This document shows, one piece after another, positions 8,764 to 17,562 of a stretch of 64,000 nt of DNA. The notes beneath the pieces were generated by a model. The model did no database searches. It had not been told where the DNA came from and saw only the letters and a program-made list of their open reading frames with translations. The DNA lies in NCBI RefSeq assembly GCF_032104385.1, contig NZ_DAMCHJ010000001.1:310001-374000 (forward strand), given 5' to 3'. The number at the start of each line of letters is the position of its first letter. Positions within the stretch are counted from its first letter, which is position 1. The stretch is from Tissierella sp032104385 (GTDB lineage: Bacteria; Bacillota; Clostridia; Tissierellales; Tissierellaceae). The position numbers and the translations under genes were made by a program.

Positions 8764-9385
8764 TTAAACCACCTGTCTTTTCTAGAGATGAATATAATCT
8801 CTTACCTATTAGGTATTTATTTTCTTCAATAATAGTTTTAAAGCTATTATCTAAATTATAGGATCTATCCTTATCTGATAATGTGAATCCTCCTATTATA
8901 TCTGGTGAAATAAGGTTTAAGGATATATCTTTATTATTCTCCTTGCCTATATCAAGAATAAAATCTTCAAATCTTTCCTTATCCATCTCTGTAATACTTA
9001 TAATAATTTCTTTTTCAGATACTTCTCTTATTATTTGTACAATTTTATTAAGAAGATAACCTTCATAATCACTGGATAAAACAAATTTTCTTGCTCTATC
9101 TTCTAAAGAAGAGATTAAATCTCTTAAAACTTCTTCTCTTTTTTCAAGAATTTTCCCTCTACTTTCCCCCACAGCCTTTGAAACCATCTCATTTTTTTGG
9201 ATTTCTGCTAAAATTCTCTTTCTTTCAATTATTTCTTTTTTCTTCTTTTCTAACTCTATTTTTTTCTCCTCTAGTATAGAGTTATTCTTAAACTCTAGCT
9301 CTTCTAATAGTTTCTTACATTTTGTCTCTTCTTCTTTAAATACTACTTTATAAAATATATCTAACTTATCCTCGAGAGTAATCAT
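8756..9385 (-). CDS. ntpE: V-type ATPase subunit E (peripheral stalk)
   Basis: 209 residues. The N-terminal half (to about residue 100) is a highly charged helix rich in E and K (KKLLEELEFKNNSILEEKK), which pairs with the G/H-type subunit to form the peripheral stalk. The C-terminal half is the mixed alpha/beta domain that caps the A3B3 head. Length and layout fit the NtpE family. Sequence similarity in this family is low, so the assignment leans on the position between the F and A subunits. Confidence 0.88.
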   Translation of the reverse strand: MITLEDKLDIFYKVVFKEEETKCKKLLEELEFKNNSILEEKKIELEKKKKEIIERKRILAEIQKNEMVSKAVGESRGKILEKREEVLRDLISSLEDRARKFVLSSDYEGYLLNKIVQIIREVSEKEIIISITEMDKERFEDFILDIGKENNKDISLNLISPDIIGGFTLSDKDRSYNLDNSFKTIIEENKYLIGKRLYSSLEKTGGLNG

Positions 9386-9396
9386 CCAATCACCAC

Positions 9397-9702
9397 CTAA
9401 ATTTTTATACCTATAGATTCCTTTATATGTCTCATTATAAAGTTCTTATCCCTTAGACCAGTTCTATCTGGAATAGTAGCTATGATTTGAGAGTTTCCAG
9501 TTCTTTTAAGATCTAATACCTTTTCTTTCATTTCTTCAAATATCTTCTCCGTTATAATGATAATACCAACATTTGGATCATGAACAGCCTTAGAAAAATA
9601 AAACTCAACATCTTCTTTTGTTTCTGCCAAAGCTCCCTCTATTCCAGCTAATCTTAGACCTATGATTGTATCCTTGTTATCACTAATTAGAAAGGATTTC
9701 AT
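9397..9702 (-). CDS. ntpG: V-type ATPase subunit F
   Basis: About 102 residues from the second in-frame ATG (MKSFLISDNKDTIIGLRLAGIEG). I prefer this start over an ATG at 9717 because GGAAGG lies 7 bases before it, and the upstream ATG would overlap ntpK. Subunit F (NtpG in Enterococcus nomenclature) is the small Rossmann-like regulatory subunit bound to the D shaft. IGLRLAGIEG, VGIIIITEKI and the C-terminal IKESIGIKI match the family. Confidence 0.9.
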   Translation of the reverse strand: MKSFLISDNKDTIIGLRLAGIEGALAETKEDVEFYFSKAVHDPNVGIIIITEKIFEEMKEKVLDLKRTGNSQIIATIPDRTGLRDKNFIMRHIKESIGIKI

Positions 9703-9703
9703 A

Positions 9704-10132
9704 TTATAACCTTCCAAGGATTAAAATAGATACTATTAGACCATAGATGGCGATACCTTCTGCAAGACCTACAAAAATTAAAGTCTTACCTAATATACTA
9801 GGGTCCTCAGAAACAGCTCCAAGAGCTGAAGAACCCACTACAGCAACTGCATATCCAGCACCTACTGTTGCTAAACCTGTTGATAATGCTGCTGCAATAA
9901 AGCCAAATCCTGATACTGATGATGTGCTAGCTGTTTCAGCGTTGATTATTCCTGGTACTAAAGTTATTATAGTTGCAACAAGTATTGGTAAAAACACATA
10001 TAAATTTGTCCTTAAAACCTTTTTAAGAGTTTTTCTATTACCTTCTACATTCTTATAAATCATAAAAATTCCAGTTCCAATGGTCATTAAAACCATTAAA
10101 GTTGTTGATATTAATATAAATTCCATTTTCAT
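9704..10132 (-). CDS. ntpK: V-type ATPase subunit K (membrane rotor ring proteolipid)
   Basis: 142 residues with four hydrophobic helices: about 4-24, 45-65, 73-103 and 113-140. The second hairpin carries the ring signature: a Gly/Ala-rich helix (GLATVGAGYAVAVVGSSALGAVSEDP), then LIFVGLAEGIAIYGLIVSILIL with the single ion-carrying glutamate. The first hairpin lacks both the glycine motif and an acidic residue. The protein is therefore a four-helix proteolipid with one binding site, as in other clostridial V-ATPases. I cannot tell H+ from Na+ coupling by eye. Confidence 0.92.
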   Translation of the reverse strand: MKMEFILISTTLMVLMTIGTGIFMIYKNVEGNRKTLKKVLRTNLYVFLPILVATIITLVPGIINAETASTSSVSGFGFIAAALSTGLATVGAGYAVAVVGSSALGAVSEDPSILGKTLIFVGLAEGIAIYGLIVSILILGRL

Positions 10133-10141
10133 TCCTCCTAA

Positions 10142-12079
10142 TTATTTAATATTCACAGGTTTAAATTCTTTACCTTCACCCTTATAATATCTACTAAATA
10201 GTTCATAGTATTGAAGTCTTAGACCTTGAATAAATACTATCAGTCCTTCCATACCTATGATAACAATATTACCTATAATGAGTACTATAATATTTCCAGC
10301 AGGGGTTCCTATCATATGTCCTATGGTTTCAAAGGCTATAAATAAGCCAACATGGGTTAAAGCAAAGGCTCCCACCCTAATAAAAGAAACTGTACCACTT
10401 AACATACTAAGTAAAGTTTCTATAATAGAAAATACAGATTCTATATAGTATCCCGTAATATCTTCACCATGTAACGGACGTTTCCCCTTTATTAAATGAG
10501 TCAACGGCTGTTTAAATATCATAACTGCCATACATAATATAATGATTACTGCACCCAGTTCCATGGAAAGTATAGGTTTTTTCAAAAGATTTCCACCTAT
10601 TAAAATAAGTAAACATAAATAGAATAAAAAACCTGCTAAACCTTCTTTTCCAAATAATCCATCTTCCATATCTTTTCTTTTAATACTATTAATCATCCCA
10701 TAGATATAAGATATAAGTATAAGTGCTATACCTACGAATATGGCTGATACTAAAATCGTATTAATATTTTCAAAGGGTTTGATAAGTAATGCTGGTATAA
10801 TAGTTTCTATTCCAAATACTGCCCCATATAAAATACCAAATATCATAGAGCTAGCTCCTAACCTGCTTAACAATCCACCGAACATCTTATTTTTGCGACT
10901 TAATACCATACCTCCTAGTAATAATATGGCTCCTTGTCCCAAATCTCCAAACATGGCTCCAAATAAAAACATATATGAAAGAGATAAAAATGGAGTAGGA
11001 TCCAACTCATTATATGATGGCATTCCATACATCTTAACTAAAGACTCAAAGGGTTTAAATATCCAAATATTCCTAAGTTTCGTAGGGGGTGTTAAATCAG
11101 TTTCATCTTTAAATATTACCAATATATCCTTATATTCCTTCAACATTTCTCCTATTATTTCCTTATCCTTCTTAGACACCCAACCTGAAAGGTAGAAAAA
11201 TTTATTGGATCTAGCCAATTCTTCCTTGATATCTTCAATCTTTTCCTTTGTTCTCAATTGATTTACTAAAGATATTATAGTATCTTTGTGAACTTCTCTT
11301 AAATTCCATAATGTTTTTTCTAAAGAATCTATATCTTTTTTCAGTCTCTCTTTTTTATCTCTTAAATACTCTATCATCTCAATAGGTGTTCCCTTATACT
11401 CATCTTGTACTTGAATTTCCTTGAAATTAAGGGATTTTAAAATTCTATTCATTTCTTCTCTTATATTGGAAGGATATAAAACTAAATATACTTCTCCTTC
11501 CTTGCCTGTTCCAGTATGAAGAATAACAGCCAAAATATTGTCATAGTTCTTCTTAAGTTTTATTCTATCCTCTTTAGATAAAATTCCAAATCTAAAATCG
11601 AAGTATGAAAGTTCCCGTAAGCTCTCTATAGGAGTATTTATATCCCTAATTTCAGAAAAATTCTTATAGAAATTTTCTATTTTTTCTAGTTCTTCTTTAG
11701 TTGATTTTAAAATTTCACTGGGTTCTTTTACTTCTTTATATATATTGTCTATAATTTGAGAGATTTCATCTATATCCATATTGTCTTTAAGATTAAGGTT
11801 CAAATAATTAGATTCTATATTTAAGACTTCTTCTAATTCTTCTCCTTTTTTTAAAAGCTCTTCATAGCCTTTGTCCCTGGAAAAGGATGTAATATAGTTT
11901 AAATCTATAACTTTTTCCAAGTTTTCATCCTTTACATTAAAAACAAAACTATTATCTTCTATTTGTGATAATGCAGATACTAAATTTACCTTGCCAGATA
12001 AAATTATATCCTTTAATACATTATCTACATCTGATATATTTCCAATGATATTCATCATAGTCATCTTCTCAACAGCCAT
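10142..12079 (-). CDS. ntpI: V-type ATPase subunit I (a-type stator)
   Basis: 645 residues, the normal length for bacterial subunit I. The N-terminal half (to about residue 330) is cytoplasmic with coiled-coil arms (KELEKIENFYKNF..., KKDIDSLEKTLWNLREV). The C-terminal half has seven or eight membrane helices forming the ion half-channels. Conserved motifs include TPFLSLSYMFLFGAMFGDLGQG and the helix pair containing FIRVGAFALTHVGL, whose arginine is the essential stator charge facing the ring glutamate. Its start overlaps the ntpC stop. Confidence 0.96.
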   Translation of the reverse strand: MAVEKMTMMNIIGNISDVDNVLKDIILSGKVNLVSALSQIEDNSFVFNVKDENLEKVIDLNYITSFSRDKGYEELLKKGEELEEVLNIESNYLNLNLKDNMDIDEISQIIDNIYKEVKEPSEILKSTKEELEKIENFYKNFSEIRDINTPIESLRELSYFDFRFGILSKEDRIKLKKNYDNILAVILHTGTGKEGEVYLVLYPSNIREEMNRILKSLNFKEIQVQDEYKGTPIEMIEYLRDKKERLKKDIDSLEKTLWNLREVHKDTIISLVNQLRTKEKIEDIKEELARSNKFFYLSGWVSKKDKEIIGEMLKEYKDILVIFKDETDLTPPTKLRNIWIFKPFESLVKMYGMPSYNELDPTPFLSLSYMFLFGAMFGDLGQGAILLLGGMVLSRKNKMFGGLLSRLGASSMIFGILYGAVFGIETIIPALLIKPFENINTILVSAIFVGIALILISYIYGMINSIKRKDMEDGLFGKEGLAGFLFYLCLLILIGGNLLKKPILSMELGAVIIILCMAVMIFKQPLTHLIKGKRPLHGEDITGYYIESVFSIIETLLSMLSGTVSFIRVGAFALTHVGLFIAFETIGHMIGTPAGNIIVLIIGNIVIIGMEGLIVFIQGLRLQYYELFSRYYKGEGKEFKPVNIK

Positions 12080-13134
12080 TATTTATCACTTCCTTCTACT
12101 TTCCTTACTAAATAATCCTTTGTTTCATGTAAGGTCAATTGGTATTTCTTAGCTTCCAATATAGAGATAATATCCCTTATTTCATACTCTAAAAGATGGA
12201 TATATGCTATAGATAAGTCTATGTCCAATTTCCCTTTTTTAAAAACATTTAAGAATTTATAATATAGATATCTCTGAATTCTTCTCTCCATATATAAATC
12301 AACATCTTTTTCAGTATCAAATAAAAAATCATAATCAGTATCTAACACTATTTTTCTTAATTTCTCTTCATTGGAATAACACATTTCTTTTAATTTCTTA
12401 TAGTTAAATTCATATCCATGGGGTAGTGTAAAGTTTATCAACTCTTCTGGAAGTAATTTATAAAACTTAATACCTCTATAAATCCATTCAATATTTAATA
12501 AGTCCTCGTTTATTCCTAGGAGATTTTCAAATATAACTTTATCTTCCTTTTTTAAGTTTTGAGATTGAAATTTTAATTGATTAAAATATAACCTATCTAA
12601 ATTCATTTCCATATAAAATATAATTTTGGTCTGTCCTTCATCTTTATATGGGTTAAGAGCATTATAATAAATTGTGCCTTTTAAATTTTCAATAAAATCT
12701 TCTAAATTAGAGGAATTCTTTATCTTCCTAATGTCAAAACTATAGTATTTTTCTTTTAGTACCCTTAGATTTTCTATTTTAGAGAGTTCTTCTTTTCTCT
12801 CAAATGCTCTTAAATATAATTTCAAATCTTCTATCTCGTGCCTTAACATTAAAGTCCTGAAGAATTTTTTATATTCGTCTGTAAAGTATTTCATTATCTT
12901 TTCAAATTCAGATATTAAATGATGTTTTAATTCTATCTCTACTTTTTGTATATCATTCAAATCCCCTATACTGTGTAATTCTTCTTTATAAATGGTATTC
13001 TCCTTAAGATAATTTATTTGTTCCTCTGTATTTTCTTTTTCCATTAGACTTATATAATCTTTCCTATCTAGTAGATTTCCCCTTAGGACTCTTATCTTTG
13101 TATTTATAGCTGAAAATATTCTTACATTGCCCAT
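12079..13134 (-). CDS. ntpC: V-type ATPase subunit C (AC39/d-type)
   Basis: 351 residues, all-helical, soluble, of the AC39 family. It is the socket that connects the central D/F shaft to the membrane ring. The N-terminus (RIFSAINTKIRVLRGNLLDRKDYISLM) and the repeated three-helix layout, with EIEDLKLYLRAF and a final IRDIISILEAKKY, are typical. It lies 10 bp after the first gene of the operon and overlaps ntpI. Confidence 0.92.
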   Translation of the reverse strand: MGNVRIFSAINTKIRVLRGNLLDRKDYISLMEKENTEEQINYLKENTIYKEELHSIGDLNDIQKVEIELKHHLISEFEKIMKYFTDEYKKFFRTLMLRHEIEDLKLYLRAFERKEELSKIENLRVLKEKYYSFDIRKIKNSSNLEDFIENLKGTIYYNALNPYKDEGQTKIIFYMEMNLDRLYFNQLKFQSQNLKKEDKVIFENLLGINEDLLNIEWIYRGIKFYKLLPEELINFTLPHGYEFNYKKLKEMCYSNEEKLRKIVLDTDYDFLFDTEKDVDLYMERRIQRYLYYKFLNVFKKGKLDIDLSIAYIHLLEYEIRDIISILEAKKYQLTLHETKDYLVRKVEGSDK

Positions 13135-13144
13135 AGCCTTACCT

Positions 13145-13462
13145 CTATTCTTTTCCTTTAATTAGGGAATTCCATAGGATATTGATTAGTTTATCTTTAT
13201 TATTTTTATATTCCTTATCTATAGCTTTTAACATCTCCATATCCTGAGATTGTAAACTTCTTATTTCCGTTTCACCGTCTTCCATTATTTCTTTATAAAT
13301 CCTTTCTCCCTCTAATCTACCTTCTTCCGCATATTCTCTTTCAATTTTTTGAAGAGTTTCTCTTAATACTTTTTCTTTATCCCTTATAATCTCCTCAGTT
13401 TTATGCTTCATCCTAACTGTTTCTTTATCAATATTTATTATCTTATTGACAATCTCATCCAT
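13145..13462 (-). CDS. ntpF: V-type ATPase subunit G/H (peripheral stalk coiled coil)
   Basis: 105 residues, almost entirely charged helix (VRMKHKTEEIIRDKEKVLRETLQKIEREYAEEGRLEGE). This matches the small peripheral-stalk partner of subunit E, which in enterococci is the first gene (ntpF) of the operon, as here. AAGGAG precedes the ATG at suitable spacing. The assignment depends on position and coiled-coil character more than on conserved residues. Confidence 0.85.
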   Translation of the reverse strand: MDEIVNKIINIDKETVRMKHKTEEIIRDKEKVLRETLQKIEREYAEEGRLEGERIYKEIMEDGETEIRSLQSQDMEMLKAIDKEYKNNKDKLINILWNSLIKGKE

Positions 13463-13669
13463 GGCTCATCACTCCTTGACTAAACTATTATACTCCTCTA
13501 ATATCTTATGTAAACTTAAATATTCTTCTTTATGATTAATAAGAATGAAGATAATGTATATATTAGTTACCAATAATAAATCTATCTTTGTTTTTCTTTT
13601 ATTTTCAAATGATTCCTTTATCTATCTTGTTTTTTTATATTTATTACAAAAATTTAATAACTTTTAAAT

Positions 13670-13709
13670 AAAAATAGTGGACACATTTTTATATGTGTCC
13701 ACTATTTTT
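13670..13709 (-). terminator. terminator of iorBA
   Basis: A perfect 17-bp stem runs from 13670-13686 (aaaaatagtggacacat) to 13693-13709, with a 6-nt loop. It overlaps the iorB stop codon. The A/T ends of the stem allow function in both directions, shielding the V-ATPase operon from iorBA transcription. Confidence 0.88.
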
Positions 13710-14277
13710 ATAAGCTTATTCCTCGTTCAAATGCTTTAATATTTACTTCATGTACTCTTTCTGGAAGGAACTTTTTGATTTTACTCTTCCAATCTATATT
13801 TTCTAATCCTAATGCCTTAACTATAAGTCCTAGCATCACTATATTTTGTGATCTTGGCTCACCAAGTTCTTCTGCTATTTCCCTTGCATTTATGGATATT
13901 ATATTATCTACTTTGGATATTAGCTCTTCCATTATTCCTTCAGGATATTTTTCAAGCCCTGCTAATACTGGCAAAGGCCACATTTCCTCTTCATTAACTA
14001 TCAATCTTCCATCTTTCTTTAATTGAGGTATATATCTTGCTGCTTCTAATTTTTCAAAGGATACCAAAACATCTGCTTCTCCTAGGTTTATAGTTGGTGA
14101 ATATACCTTATCTCCAAATCTGATTTGAGTAGTAACACTACCTCCCCTTTGAGACATACCATGGATTTCTGACATTTTTACATCATAGCCTTCTTCCAAT
14201 AGTCCTTCTGATAATATTTTAGATACTAAAATCGTACCCTGTCCTCCAACACCTACTAAAAGTAAAGATTTTGTCAA
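13708..14277 (-). CDS. iorB: indolepyruvate:ferredoxin oxidoreductase, beta subunit
   Basis: 189 residues, the gamma-type domain of 2-oxoacid:ferredoxin oxidoreductases. The N-terminal GVGGQGTILVSKILSEG and the SEIHGMSQRGGSVTTQIRFG motif are diagnostic. With IorA it oxidatively decarboxylates arylpyruvates formed from aromatic amino acids to aryl-acetyl-CoA plus reduced ferredoxin, in peptide-fermenting anaerobes. The start abuts the iorA stop. Confidence 0.95.
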   Translation of the reverse strand: MTKSLLLVGVGGQGTILVSKILSEGLLEEGYDVKMSEIHGMSQRGGSVTTQIRFGDKVYSPTINLGEADVLVSFEKLEAARYIPQLKKDGRLIVNEEEMWPLPVLAGLEKYPEGIMEELISKVDNIISINAREIAEELGEPRSQNIVMLGLIVKALGLENIDWKSKIKKFLPERVHEVNIKAFERGISL

Positions 14278-16053
14278 TTAAATCACCTCTTCCCCAAAAG
14301 ATTCTATAGCATTAAATGGACATACTTGCAGACATACGGTACAGCCATTACACATTGCAGTATCTATGCTAACTACATTGTCCTTCATAGATATGGCTGG
14401 GCAGCCTATTCTCAAGCAGGTCTTACATTTTCTGCATTTTTCTTGATTTACTTGACTATATAAATTTGCTCTTCTCTTTTGTACATCTTTAATAAGTGCA
14501 CAAGGTTGCTTTGTAATAATTACAAATGGTTCAGTAGCTTCCAAGGCATCCTTTATGGCATTTGTATTTTCCTCCATATTATATGGATCTATAACTCTTA
14601 TATTGCTTTCTTTTACCCCTATGGCTTTTACTAATCCTTCTATGTCAATCTGTGGTGCTTCAATACCAGATATATTCTTGCCTGTACCTGGGTTTTCCTG
14701 ATGTCCTGTCATAGCTGTAATTCTATTATCAAGTATTACAACTACCATATTACTCTTATTATATACTGCATTAACTAATCCTGTCATACCAGAATGGAAG
14801 AATGTTGAATCCCCTACGAATCCAAATACTTTCTTTTCTCTTTCTGCCATTTGATTAACCTTATCAAAACCAATACCTGCAGTAATTCCAGCACCCATAC
14901 AGATTACCGTATCTCCTACGCCTAATGGAGGTGCAGAACCTAGTGTATAACATCCTATATCAGAGGTAACTATTACTTTGTTTTTATGCTTAGACAACGC
15001 ATAAAATATTCCTCTATGTGGACATCCTGCACATAATGCAGGTGGTCTTGAAGGTACTTCTAGTTCTAATTTATGTCCCTCTTCCATTTTTTCACCTAAA
15101 ATTGCTTGTCTTATAATCTGTGGATTTATTTCTCCACATACAGAAAATATTTCTTTACCAATACACTCTATTCCCATAGCTTTAATGAATTGCTCCATAT
15201 AAGGCTCATTTTCTTCTATTACATATAGTTTGTCCACACCATCTGCAAACTCTTTAAATAATTTGTCTGGTAATGGCCAACTAAATCCTACCTTTAGATA
15301 AGAAACTGTATCTCCAAATACTTCTTTTGCATGAAGATAAGATGCACCAGATGTTATAATACCTATTTTCTTATCATTCCATTCAATTCTATTTAATGGG
15401 CTATTGTTTGAGTATTCCCTAAGTTTTGGAATTCTATCTGTTTCCATTTCTATATGCTTAGCCTTAGAATTTGCTGGTACCATTATGTATTTCCTAGGGT
15501 TCTTTTCATACTCTCTTATACCTACGTCAATTCTTTCTCCTAATTCTACTACACCCTTACTATGACAGACTCTAGTAGTCACCTTAAATAATACTGGAGT
15601 ATCATAGGTTTCGGATATTTCAAAAGCGTGTTTTACAAAATCTTTACATTCTTGACTATCTGATGGCTCTACCATAGCTACTTTTGCATGAGGTGCAAAG
15701 AGTCTGTTATCCTGCTCATTTTGAGAACTATGCATACCTGGTTCATCAGCTGTAACTACTATAAGTCCTCCATTTACACCTTCATATGCAATGGTGAATA
15801 ATGGATCCGCTGCTACATTTAAGCCTACATGTTTCATTGCAACTAATGATCTGGCTCCTGCAATAGATGCACCTGAACCAACCTCTAAAGCAACTTTTTC
15901 ATTTGTAGACCATTCTGAATATATTTCATCATAACTAGAAATATTTTCAAGAATTTCAGTGCTTGGTGTACCTGGATATGCTGCTGCTACTAAACATCCT
16001 GCTTCATAAGCTCCTCTTGCGATAGCTTCATTACCTGTTAAAAGTTTCTTCAT
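14278..16053 (-). CDS. iorA: indolepyruvate:ferredoxin oxidoreductase, alpha subunit
   Basis: 591 residues. In order: a pyruvate-ferredoxin oxidoreductase N-terminal domain (GNEAIARGAYEAGC, AYPGTPSTEI), a central domain, the thiamine-diphosphate domain with GCPHRG and GDSTFFHSGM (near residue 420), and a C-terminal ferredoxin domain. The ferredoxin domain has two cysteine clusters, CRKCKTC...GCP and CNGCTVCLQVCP. It transfers electrons from aryl-pyruvate oxidation to ferredoxin. An AGGAGGGATT-type ribosome binding site precedes the ATG. Confidence 0.96.
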   Translation of the reverse strand: MKKLLTGNEAIARGAYEAGCLVAAAYPGTPSTEILENISSYDEIYSEWSTNEKVALEVGSGASIAGARSLVAMKHVGLNVAADPLFTIAYEGVNGGLIVVTADEPGMHSSQNEQDNRLFAPHAKVAMVEPSDSQECKDFVKHAFEISETYDTPVLFKVTTRVCHSKGVVELGERIDVGIREYEKNPRKYIMVPANSKAKHIEMETDRIPKLREYSNNSPLNRIEWNDKKIGIITSGASYLHAKEVFGDTVSYLKVGFSWPLPDKLFKEFADGVDKLYVIEENEPYMEQFIKAMGIECIGKEIFSVCGEINPQIIRQAILGEKMEEGHKLELEVPSRPPALCAGCPHRGIFYALSKHKNKVIVTSDIGCYTLGSAPPLGVGDTVICMGAGITAGIGFDKVNQMAEREKKVFGFVGDSTFFHSGMTGLVNAVYNKSNMVVVILDNRITAMTGHQENPGTGKNISGIEAPQIDIEGLVKAIGVKESNIRVIDPYNMEENTNAIKDALEATEPFVIITKQPCALIKDVQKRRANLYSQVNQEKCRKCKTCLRIGCPAISMKDNVVSIDTAMCNGCTVCLQVCPFNAIESFGEEVI

Positions 16054-16140
16054 GGAATCCCTCCTATCAAATATAGTACAACTACATTATATCAAATATA
16101 CTTTTAATTGTACTAAGTTTTTTAATTTCAGGTAAATATT

Positions 16141-17049
16141 TTAACAATTCAATCTTTTAATCCAATTTTTAAACATATTAATATCTATATCAGTTACTAT
16201 ATCTATATTCTTTTCATCATCAGAAATATTCCTATATTCTAATAACAGCATACCTAAATTTTGGTTATTATTTAATTCTATAGATACACCAAATTTTGTC
16301 TTATTAACCAATTCTGGCAAAGCCATAGCTGCAAGGGCTACTACATCATGAATTTCAATGACTTTCTCAGCACAAAGACATTCTCTATTATGTATTGAAA
16401 GAAGAAGTTCTTCTATTAATCTGCTATGAATATTATTAGTTCTTTTAAAATAATCTATATCTTCAATAGTTAAAAAAGCCTTTCTAGTTATATCTAGTCC
16501 TACCATGGTTATAGGTATTCCTGATTTAAAGACTATATCTGCTGCATGAGGATCTACATAAATATTAAATTCAGCTGATGGTGTAATATTTCCTCTTCCC
16601 ATTGTTCCACCCATGAAAGTTATAGACTTAATTAGTGGTATTATATCAGGATGTTTTATTATTGTTTTTGCAATATTAGTCATAGGCGCTAAAGCAAGAA
16701 TTTCTAGATTACCATAATATTTTTTAGCTTCTTTATATATAAAGTCAGATACATCTATTTTACAAAATTCCCTATTAGATTTTTGTAATACTAATTCTCC
16801 TATACCAGTTTTTTTATTGGATAGGCTTCTCTCTCTAATTAAAGGATGTTCTGAGCCAATTACAACGGGTAATTCCCAATCTATTGTATATAGTAAATTT
16901 AATGCATTTTTACTAGTATTTTCTAAACTAGCATTTCCAGCTACAGTTGTTACGCCTACCACTTCTATATCCTCTATTTTATTAGCTAATATCAATGCCA
17001 TTGCATCATCTAATCCTGGATCACAATCTATAATAATTGGTCTGATCAT
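16141..17049 (-). CDS. nucleoside hydrolase (IunH family)
   Basis: About 302 residues from MIRPIIIDCDPGLDDA. I prefer this ATG to one six codons upstream because GGGGGGAT lies at the right distance before it. The N-terminal DCDPGLDDA motif binds the catalytic Ca2+. The segments LALAPMTNIA, FMGGTMGRGN and EFNIYVDPHAA complete the active-site framework. The family splits ribonucleosides to base plus ribose; purine or pyrimidine preference cannot be decided here. It lies downstream of a DUF1622 gene on the same strand. Confidence 0.92.
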   Translation of the reverse strand: MIRPIIIDCDPGLDDAMALILANKIEDIEVVGVTTVAGNASLENTSKNALNLLYTIDWELPVVIGSEHPLIRERSLSNKKTGIGELVLQKSNREFCKIDVSDFIYKEAKKYYGNLEILALAPMTNIAKTIIKHPDIIPLIKSITFMGGTMGRGNITPSAEFNIYVDPHAADIVFKSGIPITMVGLDITRKAFLTIEDIDYFKRTNNIHSRLIEELLLSIHNRECLCAEKVIEIHDVVALAAMALPELVNKTKFGVSIELNNNQNLGMLLLEYRNISDDEKNIDIVTDIDINMFKNWIKRLNC

Positions 17050-17070
17050 AAGTATCCCCCCAGACATTAA

Positions 17071-17415
17071 TTATTTCTCTGAATGCTCTATTGTCTTCGC
17101 CCCACTCTTTAACTCCCAATGTAATACAAATGTTAATACTACCCTAAGTATTGCTACTGCTGCAAGTATAATAAATTCATCTATTGTTCTTATTACTACT
17201 GTCTTTATAATTTCTGCTGCTAATTTAAACTCTAAACTAAGAGCCATTGCCTTAGCAAAATCAATAGCTACATCATCATCCTTAAAATTAAATCCATTTT
17301 TTATAAACTGAAATATTCCCCTTAAAGCTGCTATTGTAATTATAAACACCCCAATAGATTCTAGTGAACCTGTTATATATGGGATTATCATTTCTAAAAA
17401 ATGTTCAATTATCAA
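17071..17415 (-). CDS. DUF1622-type small membrane protein
   Basis: 114 residues with three hydrophobic helices (about 8-30, 55-75 and 80-103). The central FAKAMALSLEFKLAAEIIKTVV segment is typical of DUF1622. It starts at TTG after AGAGGAGAG. Function is unknown in the literature I know. The next gene on the strand is the nucleoside hydrolase 22 bp further on, so they are probably co-transcribed. Confidence 0.8.
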   Translation of the reverse strand: MIIEHFLEMIIPYITGSLESIGVFIITIAALRGIFQFIKNGFNFKDDDVAIDFAKAMALSLEFKLAAEIIKTVVIRTIDEFIILAAVAILRVVLTFVLHWELKSGAKTIEHSEK

Positions 17416-17562
17416 TTAACTCTCTCCTCTTTTGTAAAATATCCTAGGGGGACGGTTCCAAATTTTTTTACCTTTCTCTACATTATATTTTAACATAAAG
17501 CTGTTGATTATGTTAGTATATAATTGGGAAGAAAGCAAAATGGTATAATAGGAGATGATATT

